Shown here: one piece after another, positions 1 through 9,081 of the stretch | Layout: each line of letters begins with the position of its first letter | Position numbering within the stretch: position 1 is the stretch's first letter | NCBI RefSeq assembly: GCF_001586275.1 | Contig: NZ_CP014545.1 | Coordinates: 62,001 to 126,000, forward strand | Length of the DNA: 64,000 bases | Direction of reading: 5' to 3' | Source: Sphingorhabdus sp. M41 | Lineage (GTDB): Bacteria; Pseudomonadota; Alphaproteobacteria; Sphingomonadales; Sphingomonadaceae | The notes under the pieces: model-generated | What the model was told of the DNA's origin: nothing | Databases searched by the model: none | Seen by the model: only the letters and a program-made list of their open reading frames with translations | Made by a program: the position numbers and the translations under genes

Positions 1-2381
1 TTGGTGCCGACCCGCAATTTGGTGAAGTCTGCTTTGACCCCGAAGGCGATAATCCTGGCGATGGCTGTCAGGATCTGGCGACTGGTGATTTCTCTCCTCC
101 ATCGCGTCCAGCTCCAGCAGCAGCGCCTGTGGCAAGCGGAAATTTGACGTCCGCTATCGGAAACGTTGAAGTCAGCGCAACGTCGGAAATTGCTGCCGGC
201 GGCGAAGCGCGGGCGTCATCCGAAGTGGTCTCATCGGTTACGTCGGCATCTGCCTCTGGTGCGCGCGCAGTCATGATCACGGGATCCGAGTATCAGGCCC
301 ATGGTGCCAACAGTGTGAACATCGATGGCGCGGAAAATATAGCATTTCCCGAGGGGAATGCTGTCGAAGTCGCTGAAGCAGAAGCACAAGCTGACAATGG
401 CGCCGAACTTGCTCAGGAAGAATCCCAAGCTCCTGGCGATCCGCAACCAAATCCAACATTGGCGAACGGATTGCCGGGTGCGACGGACTTTGTTCCCGAC
501 AATATCGATCCGGTGATCAGTGCTGATCCGGCTGTCCAGGTAAACAGCCGCTATTTCGAAGTCACGCTGAACCAAGCTGGTAACACCACTTTGAGCAGCA
601 GCAGAACGATCGACCGTTTGAACGTTAGCGGGGCGGCAGGTTTGAGTATCGCTGCAGCTGGCGATTTGACGTCGCTAATTGATGTCAATCAGTCAGGGGG
701 ACGCGTTGCCGTTGATGGTAGCCTGACCAGTGCGGGAGACTATTCCCTGTTTGCCGGCCTGTTGTCAGGAAGCGGCACAGTAAAGGCACCTTTCGTCACC
801 AGCATAGCGGGCGGAATCGCGCCGGACACAATGGGAACGACTGGCACTCTGACCATTGACGGAAATCTGGTTCTGTCATCGGGAACCACTTTGTTCATCG
901 ATGTTGGCGCATCGAACAGTTCTGATCGCGTCTCCGTAACGGGCGAAGCCAATGTCGGGGGCAATGTGGCCATTGGCAGTATTGAACTCTTCCAGACAGT
1001 TACGCCAAGCATCTATCGTATCCTGACCGCTGACGGGGGTGTGACCGATCGGTTTGCCGGTGTTTCCAACCTGTCGGCGATCCTGATGTCACGACTGATT
1101 TATGGTGCCAACGCCGTAGATCTTGAGATTCGTGCGCAAAGTTACCAGAATGGGATCGACAGCAACAGTGCAGTACAGGTCAGCTATGCAGGTTTGCTGG
1201 ACCGCAATCGCGGAAATGCCACGGTCGGCGACCTGTTCTCTTTCTTGGACTTCGCGGATGCAGGTACAATCCAGTCTACATTTAACAGCTGGGCACCAAC
1301 GACGGAATCTACGGTGCAGGCAATGGGGCGCGGCTTTATCGGGAATGTCGCGAGTTTCTATCAGAACAGAAGCAGCGCGGCCGACCGTTCTTCAAACGGC
1401 GGCACGATTGCCGTAATCGGTCGTCCGATACAATTGGCAGTGTCATCTCTCGGCGGTTTTGCCATGAACGGTGCTAGTGTCCTGAGTGATGCGGCTGCAA
1501 ATAGCAGCGAGACAGAAGTGCGTTCCGGTGGTGTTAACGAAGACATGGCTGTCTATCTTTCCGGTGGTTTCGTCAATGGCGATGCCGGCTCGATGCCGCT
1601 TCGCAATCCTTCCGCAGGAGCCGATGGAGAGGATGAATTTGACGGGTTCTTCATTGCCGCAGGACTTGAATATTATTTCGACGAATCCTCATTTATCGGT
1701 GTCTCGGGATATTATTCGGATGTCGATGCCACGGTGGAATTGGGTAACACGGCGCAGTCAAAAGCGATCATGGGTTCGATTTACGGACGCAGCAAAACCT
1801 TTGCTGATCTGGTACTGGACGCCCGGGTGACATTGGGTACCTATAATGTTGAGACCTTGCGCAACGTGGCTCTTGGTGCCCAAGCGTTCAGCCTGACTAC
1901 CGATGATGACAGTCTGCTATTTGCGTCTGAGTTCGGATTGTCGAAAGAATTGAATCTTCTTGATGCAATCATCGCTCCCGGCGTCCGGGGCCGTGCAGCA
2001 AAGATTAATTTCAGCGATGTCAATGAACAGGGTGGTGGACCAGCCCTGACAATTGTTCGTCCGGACTATAACAGCATCCAGGGGCTGGCCGGTGTTGAAT
2101 TCAAGTCGAAGCCAGGCAAGAAATTGCAACTGCGCGCTTCGATGAACTATGTTCACGAATTTATGGATAACCCGAATAGTTTCGGCGCAAATTTTGTTGG
2201 AGGCAATGGGTTGGCTGCTCCATTTCAGGTAATAAACGCCGACAAGAACTGGGGAGAAGTCGGAGTGGGCTTGCGTTACAACGCCGGCAATATGTCATTC
2301 GACCTCTCCGCCGATTCGACGGTTGGCCGGTCGGATGTTTCCAGTCAGGTATATTCAGGTGCGGTTAGCTTCCGTTTCTAG
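1..2381 (+). CDS. Autotransporter-type outer membrane protein, 5' truncated by window edge
   Basis: The frame is open from base 3, so the GTG at 129 is not a real start and the gene begins outside the window. The visible N-terminal part is an Ala/Pro/Glu-rich linker. It is followed by a Ser/Thr/Gly-rich passenger of beta-helix character (about 540-1480), with repeated short strands around GTLTIDGNLVLSSGTTL. The last 280 residues or so (about 1530-2381) alternate polar and hydrophobic residues with many aromatics and end in SGAVSFRF. This is the pattern of an autotransporter beta-barrel with C-terminal Phe that inserts in the outer membrane. Family assignment is by overall architecture; passenger function is unknown. 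A Rho-independent terminator follows 20 bases after the stop. Confidence 0.8.
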   Translation, partial: GADPQFGEVCFDPEGDNPGDGCQDLATGDFSPPSRPAPAAAPVASGNLTSAIGNVEVSATSEIAAGGEARASSEVVSSVTSASASGARAVMITGSEYQAHGANSVNIDGAENIAFPEGNAVEVAEAEAQADNGAELAQEESQAPGDPQPNPTLANGLPGATDFVPDNIDPVISADPAVQVNSRYFEVTLNQAGNTTLSSSRTIDRLNVSGAAGLSIAAAGDLTSLIDVNQSGGRVAVDGSLTSAGDYSLFAGLLSGSGTVKAPFVTSIAGGIAPDTMGTTGTLTIDGNLVLSSGTTLFIDVGASNSSDRVSVTGEANVGGNVAIGSIELFQTVTPSIYRILTADGGVTDRFAGVSNLSAILMSRLIYGANAVDLEIRAQSYQNGIDSNSAVQVSYAGLLDRNRGNATVGDLFSFLDFADAGTIQSTFNSWAPTTESTVQAMGRGFIGNVASFYQNRSSAADRSSNGGTIAVIGRPIQLAVSSLGGFAMNGASVLSDAAANSSETEVRSGGVNEDMAVYLSGGFVNGDAGSMPLRNPSAGADGEDEFDGFFIAAGLEYYFDESSFIGVSGYYSDVDATVELGNTAQSKAIMGSIYGRSKTFADLVLDARVTLGTYNVETLRNVALGAQAFSLTTDDDSLLFASEFGLSKELNLLDAIIAPGVRGRAAKINFSDVNEQGGGPALTIVRPDYNSIQGLAGVEFKSKPGKKLQLRASMNYVHEFMDNPNSFGANFVGGNGLAAPFQVINADKNWGEVGVGLRYNAGNMSFDLSADSTVGRSDVSSQVYSGAVSFRF

Positions 2382-2400
2382 GAACCGACAAGCCTAGAGA

Positions 2401-2430
2401 GCCCGCCGGTTAACATCGGCGGGCTTTTTT
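2401..2430 (+). terminator. Rho-independent terminator of the autotransporter gene
   Basis: A perfect 7-bp GC stem (GCCCGCC / GGCGGGC) with a 10-base loop is followed directly by six T residues, 20 bases after the autotransporter stop codon. Confidence 0.9.
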
Positions 2431-2472
2431 ATGCCCCTGTGATTGGTTGGTCCCGCTTCGGGAATATAGGGC

Positions 2473-2499
2473 AAAAAAAAGGCGGGCCAAAGGCCCGCC
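2473..2499 (-). terminator. Rho-independent terminator of the cold shock gene
   Basis: Read on the minus strand, an 8-bp stem (GGCGGGCC / GGCCCGCC, 3-base loop) is followed by a run of eight T. It lies about 30 bases past the stop of the cold shock gene and faces the autotransporter terminator, so the two convergent genes are separately terminated. Confidence 0.9.
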
Positions 2500-2530
2500 A
2501 TTCTTGAGATATTTGATCTGGTCTAAAGCG

Positions 2531-3205
2531 TTATTTCGCCACCAAGTTCACCGCAGCGGTCTTGCCGCGTTGATCAACTTCCAGTTCAAACTCCAGCTTG
2601 TCGCCTTCTTCCAGTCCGCGCATACCAGCGCGCTCTACGGCTGAAATATGGACAAATGCATCGGGCTGGCCATCATCGCGTTGAATGAATCCAAAGCCTT
2701 TGCTGCCGTTGAAAAATTTCACGGTACCCGTGGCTTTTTCTCCGGTAAGTTCCCGGCGAGGAGCACCGCCACCACCGCGATCTTCGCGAGGAGCGGCTCC
2801 GCCAGCCGGAACTTCGATAAGATCGCCTTCGATTTGAATGTCCGAAGCGGAAACCTTCCCACCGCGGTCAACCAGCGAAAAGCGCAGAGTCTGGCCTTCG
2901 GCGAGACCTTTCAGGCCAGCGCGTTCCACCTGACTGATATGGACAAAAACATCTTCGCCGCCACCATCTTGCACGATGAAGCCAAAACCCTTTTGCGCAT
3001 TGAAAAATTTCACGGTCCCAGTGCTTTCGCCGACGACCTGATCCGGCATGCCGCCGCTCCGCCTGGCTCCGCCGGAATCACTCTCCGGCCGCGTGTATCT
3101 CTCTACAGGCGGACCGTTATCACCTTGATATCCATCGAAGTTTTCGTCACCGAAGCCGTCGCGCTTGTCCCGGCCTCTACCTCGCCGGTTTCTGTCAAAA
3201 CCCAT
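2531..3205 (-). CDS. Cold shock protein with two cold-shock domains
   Basis: The 224-residue protein carries two nucleic-acid-binding cold-shock domains. The first is at about residues 61-127 (GTVKFFNAQKGFGFI, DVFVHIS) and the second at about 158-222 (GTVKFFNGSKGFGFI, DAFVHIS). Both keep the RNP1 (KGFGFI) and RNP2 (VFVHI/AFVHI) aromatic motifs that stack on single-stranded nucleic acid. The first 60 residues are Arg/Gly/Asp-rich and probably disordered. Double-domain Csp proteins are typical of alphaproteobacteria and act as RNA chaperones. The 189-base gap upstream is long enough to hold a structured 5' leader, as in other csp mRNAs, though no leader structure was established here. Confidence 0.92.
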   Translation of the reverse strand: MGFDRNRRGRGRDKRDGFGDENFDGYQGDNGPPVERYTRPESDSGGARRSGGMPDQVVGESTGTVKFFNAQKGFGFIVQDGGGEDVFVHISQVERAGLKGLAEGQTLRFSLVDRGGKVSASDIQIEGDLIEVPAGGAAPREDRGGGGAPRRELTGEKATGTVKFFNGSKGFGFIQRDDGQPDAFVHISAVERAGMRGLEEGDKLEFELEVDQRGKTAAVNLVAK

Positions 3206-3394
3206 TCTTAAAACGTCACTTTCAATTCGCCCTACCTAAGTAATACCAATGTTACAGCGGACGACCTCCAGAACATTGTTTTGCGCGAATCCTATTACCG
3301 CACGGCTCCGTCATACAGAAAAATGAAGGAATAAGCGAATGAATTCGGTGTTTTGGTGACGGCCCGGCTGAAATAGATGTTCATACGTCCCTAT
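3206..3394 (-). promoter_or_regulatory. Probable promoter and 5' leader region of the cold shock gene
   Basis: This is a 189-base non-coding stretch between the DUF4870-like stop and the csp start on the same strand. It is AT-richer than its neighbours. csp mRNAs often have long temperature-responsive leaders, so this is the likely place for one. No promoter boxes could be assigned with certainty. Confidence 0.35.
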
Positions 3395-3757
3395 TCAGAA
3401 CAGCCAGGTTTTCGGATCAGCAATGGGCTCCTGTTTCTGTGCTTTGAGCAATGCGACCACCGATCGTACCAAAATCCAGACGGCGAGGGCCAGCAATATG
3501 GGTATGCCAATTAAAACAAATGAGAGAATTCCACCGATAGTTCCCACGATCAATCCGATCACGAATGTCATGACATGGAATTGCAGATGGCTTTCTTCCC
3601 AGCTTCCAGCGACCTCATCCTTCCAGACCAATGCGAGAATGAAACCCACCAAGCCGGTGACACCCACGAAAAATCCCGCGATATAGAGAAGTGCAACTAT
3701 GGTTGCCTTGTTGAGATCAAATCCGGGAGCAACCGGTTCGGGTATTTTCTCTGCCAT
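3395..3757 (-). CDS. DUF4870-like small membrane protein
   Basis: The 120-residue protein has three predicted transmembrane segments: about 18-44 (ATIVALLYIAGFFVGVTGLV), 63-80 (VMTFVIGLIVGTIGGILS) and 82-103 (VLIGIPILLALAVWILVRSV). A short charged stretch (WKDEVAGSWEESHLQFH) sits between the first and second. This matches the length and topology of DUF4870 (Tic20-like) inner-membrane proteins, whose function is not established. It is transcribed on its own in the direction of csp. Confidence 0.65.
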   Translation of the reverse strand: MAEKIPEPVAPGFDLNKATIVALLYIAGFFVGVTGLVGFILALVWKDEVAGSWEESHLQFHVMTFVIGLIVGTIGGILSFVLIGIPILLALAVWILVRSVVALLKAQKQEPIADPKTWLF

Positions 3758-3990
3758 ATTGCCAAATCCCTATTTTATTCCCGCATTTGCGATACGAAAT
3801 GAGGATCAAACTAAACTTGCTGTTTGAACCGGCCTGCGGCACATAGCATATTCAATGATGCGCTGCTGTCAATTTTCGCAGCCGGAGATCTGGCCAGGGT
3901 TCAAAACCCCGAGCCAAAACAGGTGTCTTGCCGATGCCACGGTTGAGAAAATGAAGTTGGCCCAGAGATTAAATAGACAGGCAAATATTA

Positions 3991-4608
3991 ATGGCAGTTT
4001 TTTTTCATGAAGAAGATATTCCCGCCGGCGTTCTAGCCGATGGCGCTGTTGCGGTGGATACCGAAACCATGGGGCTTCAAACCCACCGTGACCGACTGTG
4101 TCTGCTTCAGATATCAGACGGTCAGGGGGATGAACATCTCGTGCGCTTCGGTCCTGATAGTGACTATTCTGCGCCAAATCTCAGGGCGATCCTATCCGAC
4201 CAGAGCCGCCTGAAGCTCTACCATTTTGCCCGTTTCGATCTGGCGGCAATCGAACATTATCTTGAGGTGACGGCAGCTCCTGTCTTCTGCACTAAAATCG
4301 CTTCACGGCTGATCCGCACCTATACGGATCGTCACGGGCTAAAGGAAATTGTTCGCGAGCTTCTCGGTCAGGATATTTCCAAGCAGCAGCAATCTAGCGA
4401 CTGGGGCAATCCCGAACTGAGCGAGGCGCAGCGGGAATATGCAGCTTCGGACGTCCGCTTCTTGCACAGATTGAAGGAAGAGTTGGAAGTCCGACTCGAA
4501 CGCGAGGGCAGAACTGCCTTGGCCCAGGCCTGTTTCGATTTTCTGCCCGATCGTGCACGACTGGATCTGGCTGGTTGGGCGGAAACAGATATTTTTGCCC
4601 ATGCCTAA
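3991..4608 (+). CDS. Ribonuclease D-like 3'-5' exonuclease, short form
   Basis: The 205-residue protein consists of only the DEDDy exonuclease domain. Exo I is VDTETMGL near residue 23, Exo II is YHFARFDLAAI near residue 77, and Exo III is YAASDVRFL near residue 150. Together they supply the four acidic metal ligands and the Tyr. It lacks the HRDC domains of full-length E. coli RNase D (about 375 residues), which is usual for the short alphaproteobacterial forms. Expected role: 3' trimming of structured RNAs in the cytosol. It lies 57 bases upstream of lptC, the common order in Sphingomonadales. Confidence 0.88.
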   Translation: MAVFFHEEDIPAGVLADGAVAVDTETMGLQTHRDRLCLLQISDGQGDEHLVRFGPDSDYSAPNLRAILSDQSRLKLYHFARFDLAAIEHYLEVTAAPVFCTKIASRLIRTYTDRHGLKEIVRELLGQDISKQQQSSDWGNPELSEAQREYAASDVRFLHRLKEELEVRLEREGRTALAQACFDFLPDRARLDLAGWAETDIFAHA

Positions 4609-4665
4609 ACGGTTGGATGTCTTTTACAGTCGCCGTGACACTGATTTTGGGATTGTGGTTTAGCC

Positions 4666-5310
4666 ATGTCAAACGCCGCTACGCTTATCCGGACCAAGCG
4701 TCAGGAATTTGCCGCTCCGAATGGCAAGCACGATCGAAATGTACGCTGGCTTCGCTTCATACTGCCGGTCGGGGTGGGGCTATTGGGTTCTATGCTGGCA
4801 CTGGCACCATTCACCATGGGCGGCGAACTGAGTTTCGTCCTGGACAAGAATAGCGTCGATGTAGCCAAGGAACGCATGCGTGTGACCGAGGCACTCTATC
4901 GGGGGGAGGATAGCGAAGGCCGGCCCTTTTCTCTCAAAGCAGGATCTGCCGTGCAGAAAAGTTCGACCGAAGCGGTGGTTGAGCTGACCGATCTCTCCGC
5001 GCGGATATTGCTGAAGGATGGCCCGGCCCAGATTCGCGCAGGCGAAGGTCGCTACGACATGGACCTGGAAAATGTCCGGGTACCGGGCCCCGTGCAGGTG
5101 GAGGCCGCTAGCGGCTATCGGCTCTCTACGAGCAACGTGACCGTAGATCTCAGGCAGCGCACATTGCGAAGTGAAGGCGCTGTGGAAGGACGGACCAATA
5201 TCGGCACTTTCGGGGCGGACCGGCTGGAAGCGGATCTGGCGGAGCGCACCGTGAGCCTCAATGGCAATGCCCGTTTGCGGATCGAACAAAATGGATTAAG
5301 AAGACCTTAG
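4666..5310 (+). CDS. lptC: LPS export system periplasmic protein LptC
   Basis: The 214-residue protein has one N-terminal membrane anchor at about residues 26-45 (WLRFILPVGVGLLGSMLALA). A periplasmic beta-jellyroll of OstA/LptC type follows, with repeated strands through YDMDLENVRVPGPVQVEAASG. LptC links the inner-membrane LptBFG transporter to the LptA bridge and passes LPS along. The stop codon is immediately followed by the lptA start, so the two are translationally coupled. Confidence 0.9.
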   Translation: MSNAATLIRTKRQEFAAPNGKHDRNVRWLRFILPVGVGLLGSMLALAPFTMGGELSFVLDKNSVDVAKERMRVTEALYRGEDSEGRPFSLKAGSAVQKSSTEAVVELTDLSARILLKDGPAQIRAGEGRYDMDLENVRVPGPVQVEAASGYRLSTSNVTVDLRQRTLRSEGAVEGRTNIGTFGADRLEADLAERTVSLNGNARLRIEQNGLRRP

Positions 5311-5859
5311 ATGAAATTGAACTTTTTCTTTTCCCTTGCCACGGGCACAGTCGTCCTGACTTCCGCATTTTTATTGTTAGCAGGTCCTGCGCCGGCGCAA
5401 GTTTTCGGAGGCCACAATAGCAATGCACCGGTGAATTTCGACGCTGGACGGATTGAGGTGCAGGACCGAGCTGACCGCGTTGTTCTGTCTGGTGCGGTGC
5501 GCGTTGAGCAGGCTGGGCTGGTGCTCAATTCGGCGCGTATGACGGTGGCCTATCGGAGCACCGGGGGTATCGAGATTGACCGGATTGACGCTTCCGGCGG
5601 AGTTACCATTCGCAAGGCGGGTGACACTGCTTCGGGAGATGTTGCCATTTATGACCTCAATCGACGGTTAATCACCCTGATTGGGAATGTTAAGCTCACC
5701 CAGGGAACGAATCGTCTCTCTGGTGGTCGGGTCATAATCGATCTCGAATCGGGCAGATCCACAATCGATGGGCGCTCGTCCGGAGGTTCGTCAGTCGGAA
5801 CGCAGAACTCCAGCGGGCGTGTGTCTGGTACATTCACTGTGCCCCAGCGGAAAGATTGA
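5311..5859 (+). CDS. lptA: LPS transport periplasmic protein LptA
   Basis: The 182-residue protein has a clear signal peptide (hydrophobic core FFFSLATGTVVLTSAFLLL, probable cleavage after APAQ near residue 30). It is followed by an OstA-like repeat region typical of LptA: INFDAGRIEVQDRADRVVLSG-type strands, then GDVAIYDLNRRLITLIGNVK. LptA oligomers form the periplasmic bridge that carries LPS from LptC to LptD. The gene starts directly after the lptC stop. The C-terminal tail is Ser/Gly-rich and probably disordered. Confidence 0.92.
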   Translation: MKLNFFFSLATGTVVLTSAFLLLAGPAPAQVFGGHNSNAPVNFDAGRIEVQDRADRVVLSGAVRVEQAGLVLNSARMTVAYRSTGGIEIDRIDASGGVTIRKAGDTASGDVAIYDLNRRLITLIGNVKLTQGTNRLSGGRVIIDLESGRSTIDGRSSGGSSVGTQNSSGRVSGTFTVPQRKD

Positions 5860-6057
5860 AGTCGCAATTCGCGACAGCCACAGGCAGTTTTGTTGTGGCC
5901 TATGACAAACCAAGCTGTTTCCCTTTCTGGCGATGCTTGATTTACCGTGAGAACCATCCATTTTCGATCTACCATGCACAAAGCTTGCCAATTCGGATGA
6001 AGATGGGGCATGCTGGCGGCCGATGGACATGACAGCCCACGCAAATGAGGACGAACG

Positions 6058-6852
6058 ATGAACGATACAGCCGTGTCAGAAACGCCGATAATGGCTGATC
6101 CGGGTGCCGCCATGGCTAGCGATGCCATGGAACATGGCCTGGCAGTGGTTTCGATCGCCAAAAGTTACGACAAGCGCTCGGTTCTGTCCGATGTGTCGCT
6201 GTCGGTAGGGCGGGGCGAAGTCGTGGGGCTGCTGGGCCCCAATGGCGCGGGCAAAACGACTTGCTTTTATTCCGTCATGGGTCTGGTTCGACCGGATTCC
6301 GGACGAATCATGCTGGATGGTGAGGATATCACGTCGCTCCCCATGTATCGCCGGGCCATTCTCGGCATTGGTTATCTTCCTCAGGAAACGTCAATTTTTC
6401 GCGGAATGACCGTCGAACAGAATATCATGGCGGTTCTTGAAATGGTGGAGCCTGATACGCAGGTCAGGCACGAAACGCTCGATCGTTTGCTCGATGAATT
6501 CGGCTTGACCAAATTACGGAGTTCGCCGGCAATGGCGTTGTCCGGCGGCGAACGCCGGCGGTGCGAGATTGCCCGCGCGCTCGCGGCAAGCCCGTCGATC
6601 GTACTGCTGGATGAACCCTTTGCCGGCATCGATCCGCTGTCGATTGCGGATATTCGTGATCTGGTATGCCAGCTGCGCGAGCGCGGCATCGGCGTGTTGA
6701 TCACCGACCATAATGTACGCGAGACGCTTGATATCGTCGACCGCGCCTGCATCATCTATGACGGCCAGGTGTTATTCGCCGGCAGTCCGGAAGATCTGGT
6801 TGCCGACGCCAATGTTCGCCGGCTCTATCTGGGTGAAGGTTTCGCGCTCTAG
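6058..6852 (+). CDS. lptB: LPS export ABC transporter ATPase LptB
   Basis: This is a 264-residue ABC ATPase. The Walker A (GPNGAGKTT) is at residues 60-68, a Q-loop PQE at about 108, the LSGGE signature at 161, Walker B (IVLLDE) at 181-186 and the H-loop TDHN near 215. It has an N-terminal extension of about 25 residues relative to E. coli LptB. It powers LPS extraction from the inner membrane with LptF/LptG, which are not in this window. A 198-base gap separates it from lptA, so it may have its own promoter; rpoN follows after two bases. Confidence 0.95.
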   Translation: MNDTAVSETPIMADPGAAMASDAMEHGLAVVSIAKSYDKRSVLSDVSLSVGRGEVVGLLGPNGAGKTTCFYSVMGLVRPDSGRIMLDGEDITSLPMYRRAILGIGYLPQETSIFRGMTVEQNIMAVLEMVEPDTQVRHETLDRLLDEFGLTKLRSSPAMALSGGERRRCEIARALAASPSIVLLDEPFAGIDPLSIADIRDLVCQLRERGIGVLITDHNVRETLDIVDRACIIYDGQVLFAGSPEDLVADANVRRLYLGEGFAL

Positions 6853-6854
6853 CC

Positions 6855-8360
6855 ATGGCTCTCGCGCCTCGCCTCGATTTGCGGCAGAGCCAGTCGCTGG
6901 TGATGACGCCGCAATTGCAGCAGGCGATCAAGCTGCTGACCCTGTCCAATCTGGAGCTGGAAACCTACATTTCCGACGAGATCGAAAAAAACCCGCTTCT
7001 CGATACCGGAGAGATATCTACCGAGAGCGGCGATGCGGCTGACAGCGAGCTTCTGATAGAGCCCGGCGCGCAGGGGAGCGACGAGATATTGTCTTCGGGT
7101 CCGTCGGAATCCGAGTCTGCACTCGACATGCAAGGCGATACCGACAGCTTTTCCAACAATAGTCTTTCCGAAAGTGACGGTGCGCTCGACGGGCAAATGG
7201 GCTTGAACGGTGCGAGTTCCGGCTCTGCGGCGGGGGGTGAAGCGCCGGATTTCGAGAATATGCTGGTCGCTGAAATAACCCTTACCGACCATTTGATGGA
7301 CCAGGCAGGCGCGGTTCTTTCCGGTACTGACCTCTTCATTGCGCAGCATATCATCGACCAGACCGACGAGTGCGGCTATTTGCAGGCAGACCTGCTGGAA
7401 CTGGCTCAGCGCCTGAATGTCGCTCTGGTCGACATCGAGCGCATATTGGGCATCGTCCAGACACTGGATCCTGTCGGCGTCGGCGCACGGGATCTGGCTG
7501 AATGTCTTATGCTGCAGGCTAGGGATGCGGACCGCTATGATCCCGCCATGGCGCGGCTGATCGACAATCTGGACCTGCTGGCCAAAGGGGCCCTGCCGCA
7601 ACTCAAGCGAATATGCGGGGTCGACGATGAAGACCTGATGGATATGATCAGTGAATTGCGCAACTATGATCCAAAGCCGGGCTGCAAGATTGGCGGCGGT
7701 GCGGTGCAGGCGGTTGTGCCCGATGTCTTCATCGCGGAGCGTGCGAACCGCTGGATCATCGAAGTGAACAGCGCCACCTTGCCGAAGGTATTGGTCAATC
7801 GCAGCTATTATTCCGAACTGAAAGACGGCGCGCAGGACAAGCAGTCGAAGGAATGGCTGAACGAATGCCTCGCCGATGCCAACTGGCTGGTCAAGGCGCT
7901 GGATCAAAGACAGCGCACGATCGTCAAGGTGGCGACCGAAATCGTCAAGCAGCAGGAAGAATTTTTCCGCAAAGGGGTTGAGCATCTCCGGCCGTTGACG
8001 CTGAAGAATATCGCCGAGCAGATCGAGATGCACGAGTCGACGGTCAGCCGGGTGACGTCGAACAAATATCTCTCCTGTTCCCGCGGGACGTTCGAGCTCA
8101 AATATTTCTTCACCAGCGGCATCCAGTCTTCCACCGGTGGCGAGGCGGCGTCGGCGGAAGCGGTGAAAAGTCATATCAAGTCCCTGATCGATAATGAGGA
8201 CCCCAAGAAGATCCTGTCCGACGACAAGCTTGTCGCCCTGCTCAAGGACCGGGGCTTCGACATTGCCCGGCGCACAGTCGCCAAATATCGCGAAGCGCTT
8301 GGCCTGGGCAGTTCGGTCCAGCGCCGGCGCCAGAAAGCGCTGGAAGGCAAAGCCGCCTAG
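6855..8360 (+). CDS. rpoN: RNA polymerase sigma-54 factor
   Basis: The 501-residue protein shows all sigma-54 parts. Region I is the Gln/Leu-rich N-terminus (SQSLVMTPQLQQAIKLL), region II is an acidic stretch (about 55-135), then come the core-binding domain and the HTH. The C-terminal RpoN box ARRTVAKYRE (about 8263-8296) recognises the -24 element. It needs enhancer-binding ATPases for open complex formation; none is encoded in this window. The start is two bases after the lptB stop, the usual lptB-rpoN order in proteobacteria. The 3' end overlaps the convergent GNAT gene by four bases. Confidence 0.95.
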   Translation: MALAPRLDLRQSQSLVMTPQLQQAIKLLTLSNLELETYISDEIEKNPLLDTGEISTESGDAADSELLIEPGAQGSDEILSSGPSESESALDMQGDTDSFSNNSLSESDGALDGQMGLNGASSGSAAGGEAPDFENMLVAEITLTDHLMDQAGAVLSGTDLFIAQHIIDQTDECGYLQADLLELAQRLNVALVDIERILGIVQTLDPVGVGARDLAECLMLQARDADRYDPAMARLIDNLDLLAKGALPQLKRICGVDDEDLMDMISELRNYDPKPGCKIGGGAVQAVVPDVFIAERANRWIIEVNSATLPKVLVNRSYYSELKDGAQDKQSKEWLNECLADANWLVKALDQRQRTIVKVATEIVKQQEEFFRKGVEHLRPLTLKNIAEQIEMHESTVSRVTSNKYLSCSRGTFELKYFFTSGIQSSTGGEAASAEAVKSHIKSLIDNEDPKKILSDDKLVALLKDRGFDIARRTVAKYREALGLGSSVQRRRQKALEGKAA

Positions 8361-8875
8361 ACCGGCTTGCGCAGCACCGCGAATTCCAGCTCTGGCGTCT
8401 TTGGCAAACCAAAGCGCCGATCACCATGCGGAAACGGCCGGTGCTCGCCGGTCCGGGCATAGCCACGGCGTTCATAATAAGCGATCAGGTCATTGCGCTG
8501 GCGGATGACGGTCATTTCGATCGCTTTTGCTTGCCAGTGGTCCCGAACAAAACGCTCTGATTCTGCCAGCAATCGCTTGCCCAAGCCGCCGGCCTGCAGC
8601 GTTGGATCGACGGTGAGCAGGCCGAGATAGGCGAGCCCGTCTCCAACATGGGAGAGCTGGACGCATCCGGTGATGCGATTCCCGTCCTTCGCCAGCAGGA
8701 TGACCTGGTCGTTCGCCGCGATAATCTCGCGCAATGCCTTTGCATCGGTACGCTGTCCACCGAGCAAATCGGCCTCGTGGGTCCAGCCGCGCCGGGCGCT
8801 CTCTCCGCGATAGGCGCTTTCGACCAGCGCATGGAGCGCCGGGACATCGCCGTATTTTGCAGGTTCGAAATTCAT
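8357..8875 (-). CDS. GNAT-family N-acetyltransferase
   Basis: The 172-residue protein has a single GNAT fold. The acetyl-CoA pyrophosphate loop QAGGLGKRLL is near residue 95, beta-4 is YLGLLTVDP just before it, and a C-terminal AYYERRGYARTGE motif is typical of the family. The substrate is unknown. It is the last gene of a three-gene minus-strand operon and its ATG overlaps the upstream stop (ATGA). It ends four bases inside rpoN on the opposite strand. Confidence 0.85.
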   Translation of the reverse strand: MNFEPAKYGDVPALHALVESAYRGESARRGWTHEADLLGGQRTDAKALREIIAANDQVILLAKDGNRITGCVQLSHVGDGLAYLGLLTVDPTLQAGGLGKRLLAESERFVRDHWQAKAIEMTVIRQRNDLIAYYERRGYARTGEHRPFPHGDRRFGLPKTPELEFAVLRKPV

Positions 8876-9081
8876 GCCAGCCGGATCCCGTCCGCTTCCA
8901 GTATCGCGCTATCAATAATCCGCCCGATTATCACAACCCGCTTCTCGACCTCGTCGATCGGCGTGCGCAACAGTTCGAGCCGATAGCGGGTGCCATCGTC
9001 GCATTGCAAAAGGAAACCGCCTGCGTCGCGTTGCAGCAGCCCGGAAAATTCCCCGTCGTCTCGTTCTTCTGTCACCATCAT
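8872..9081 (-). CDS. Small DUF5818-like protein
   Basis: This 69-residue protein sits between the SDR and GNAT genes. The ATG at 9081 overlaps the SDR stop and its own stop overlaps the GNAT start, so a real translationally coupled gene is likely. A longer reading from 9156 would run deep into the SDR gene and is rejected. The sequence is a short beta-rich domain (GEFSGLLQRDAGGFLLQCDD, YRLELL, KRVVIIGRIIDSAIL) resembling the DUF5818 proteins common in Sphingomonadales. Function is unknown; the family call is from memory of its pattern. Confidence 0.6.
   Translation of the reverse strand: MMVTEERDDGEFSGLLQRDAGGFLLQCDDGTRYRLELLRTPIDEVEKRVVIIGRIIDSAILEADGIRLA

Noticed and set aside
2648-3211. 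Open frame of 187 codons on the plus strand opposite the cold shock gene
   Set aside because: The minus strand encodes two clear cold-shock domains; the plus-strand peptide is a shadow.
6849-8174. Long open frame of 441 codons on the minus strand inside rpoN
   Set aside because: It lies wholly opposite rpoN, whose protein is unmistakable; the antisense peptide has no family-like pattern and arises from GC-rich codon bias.
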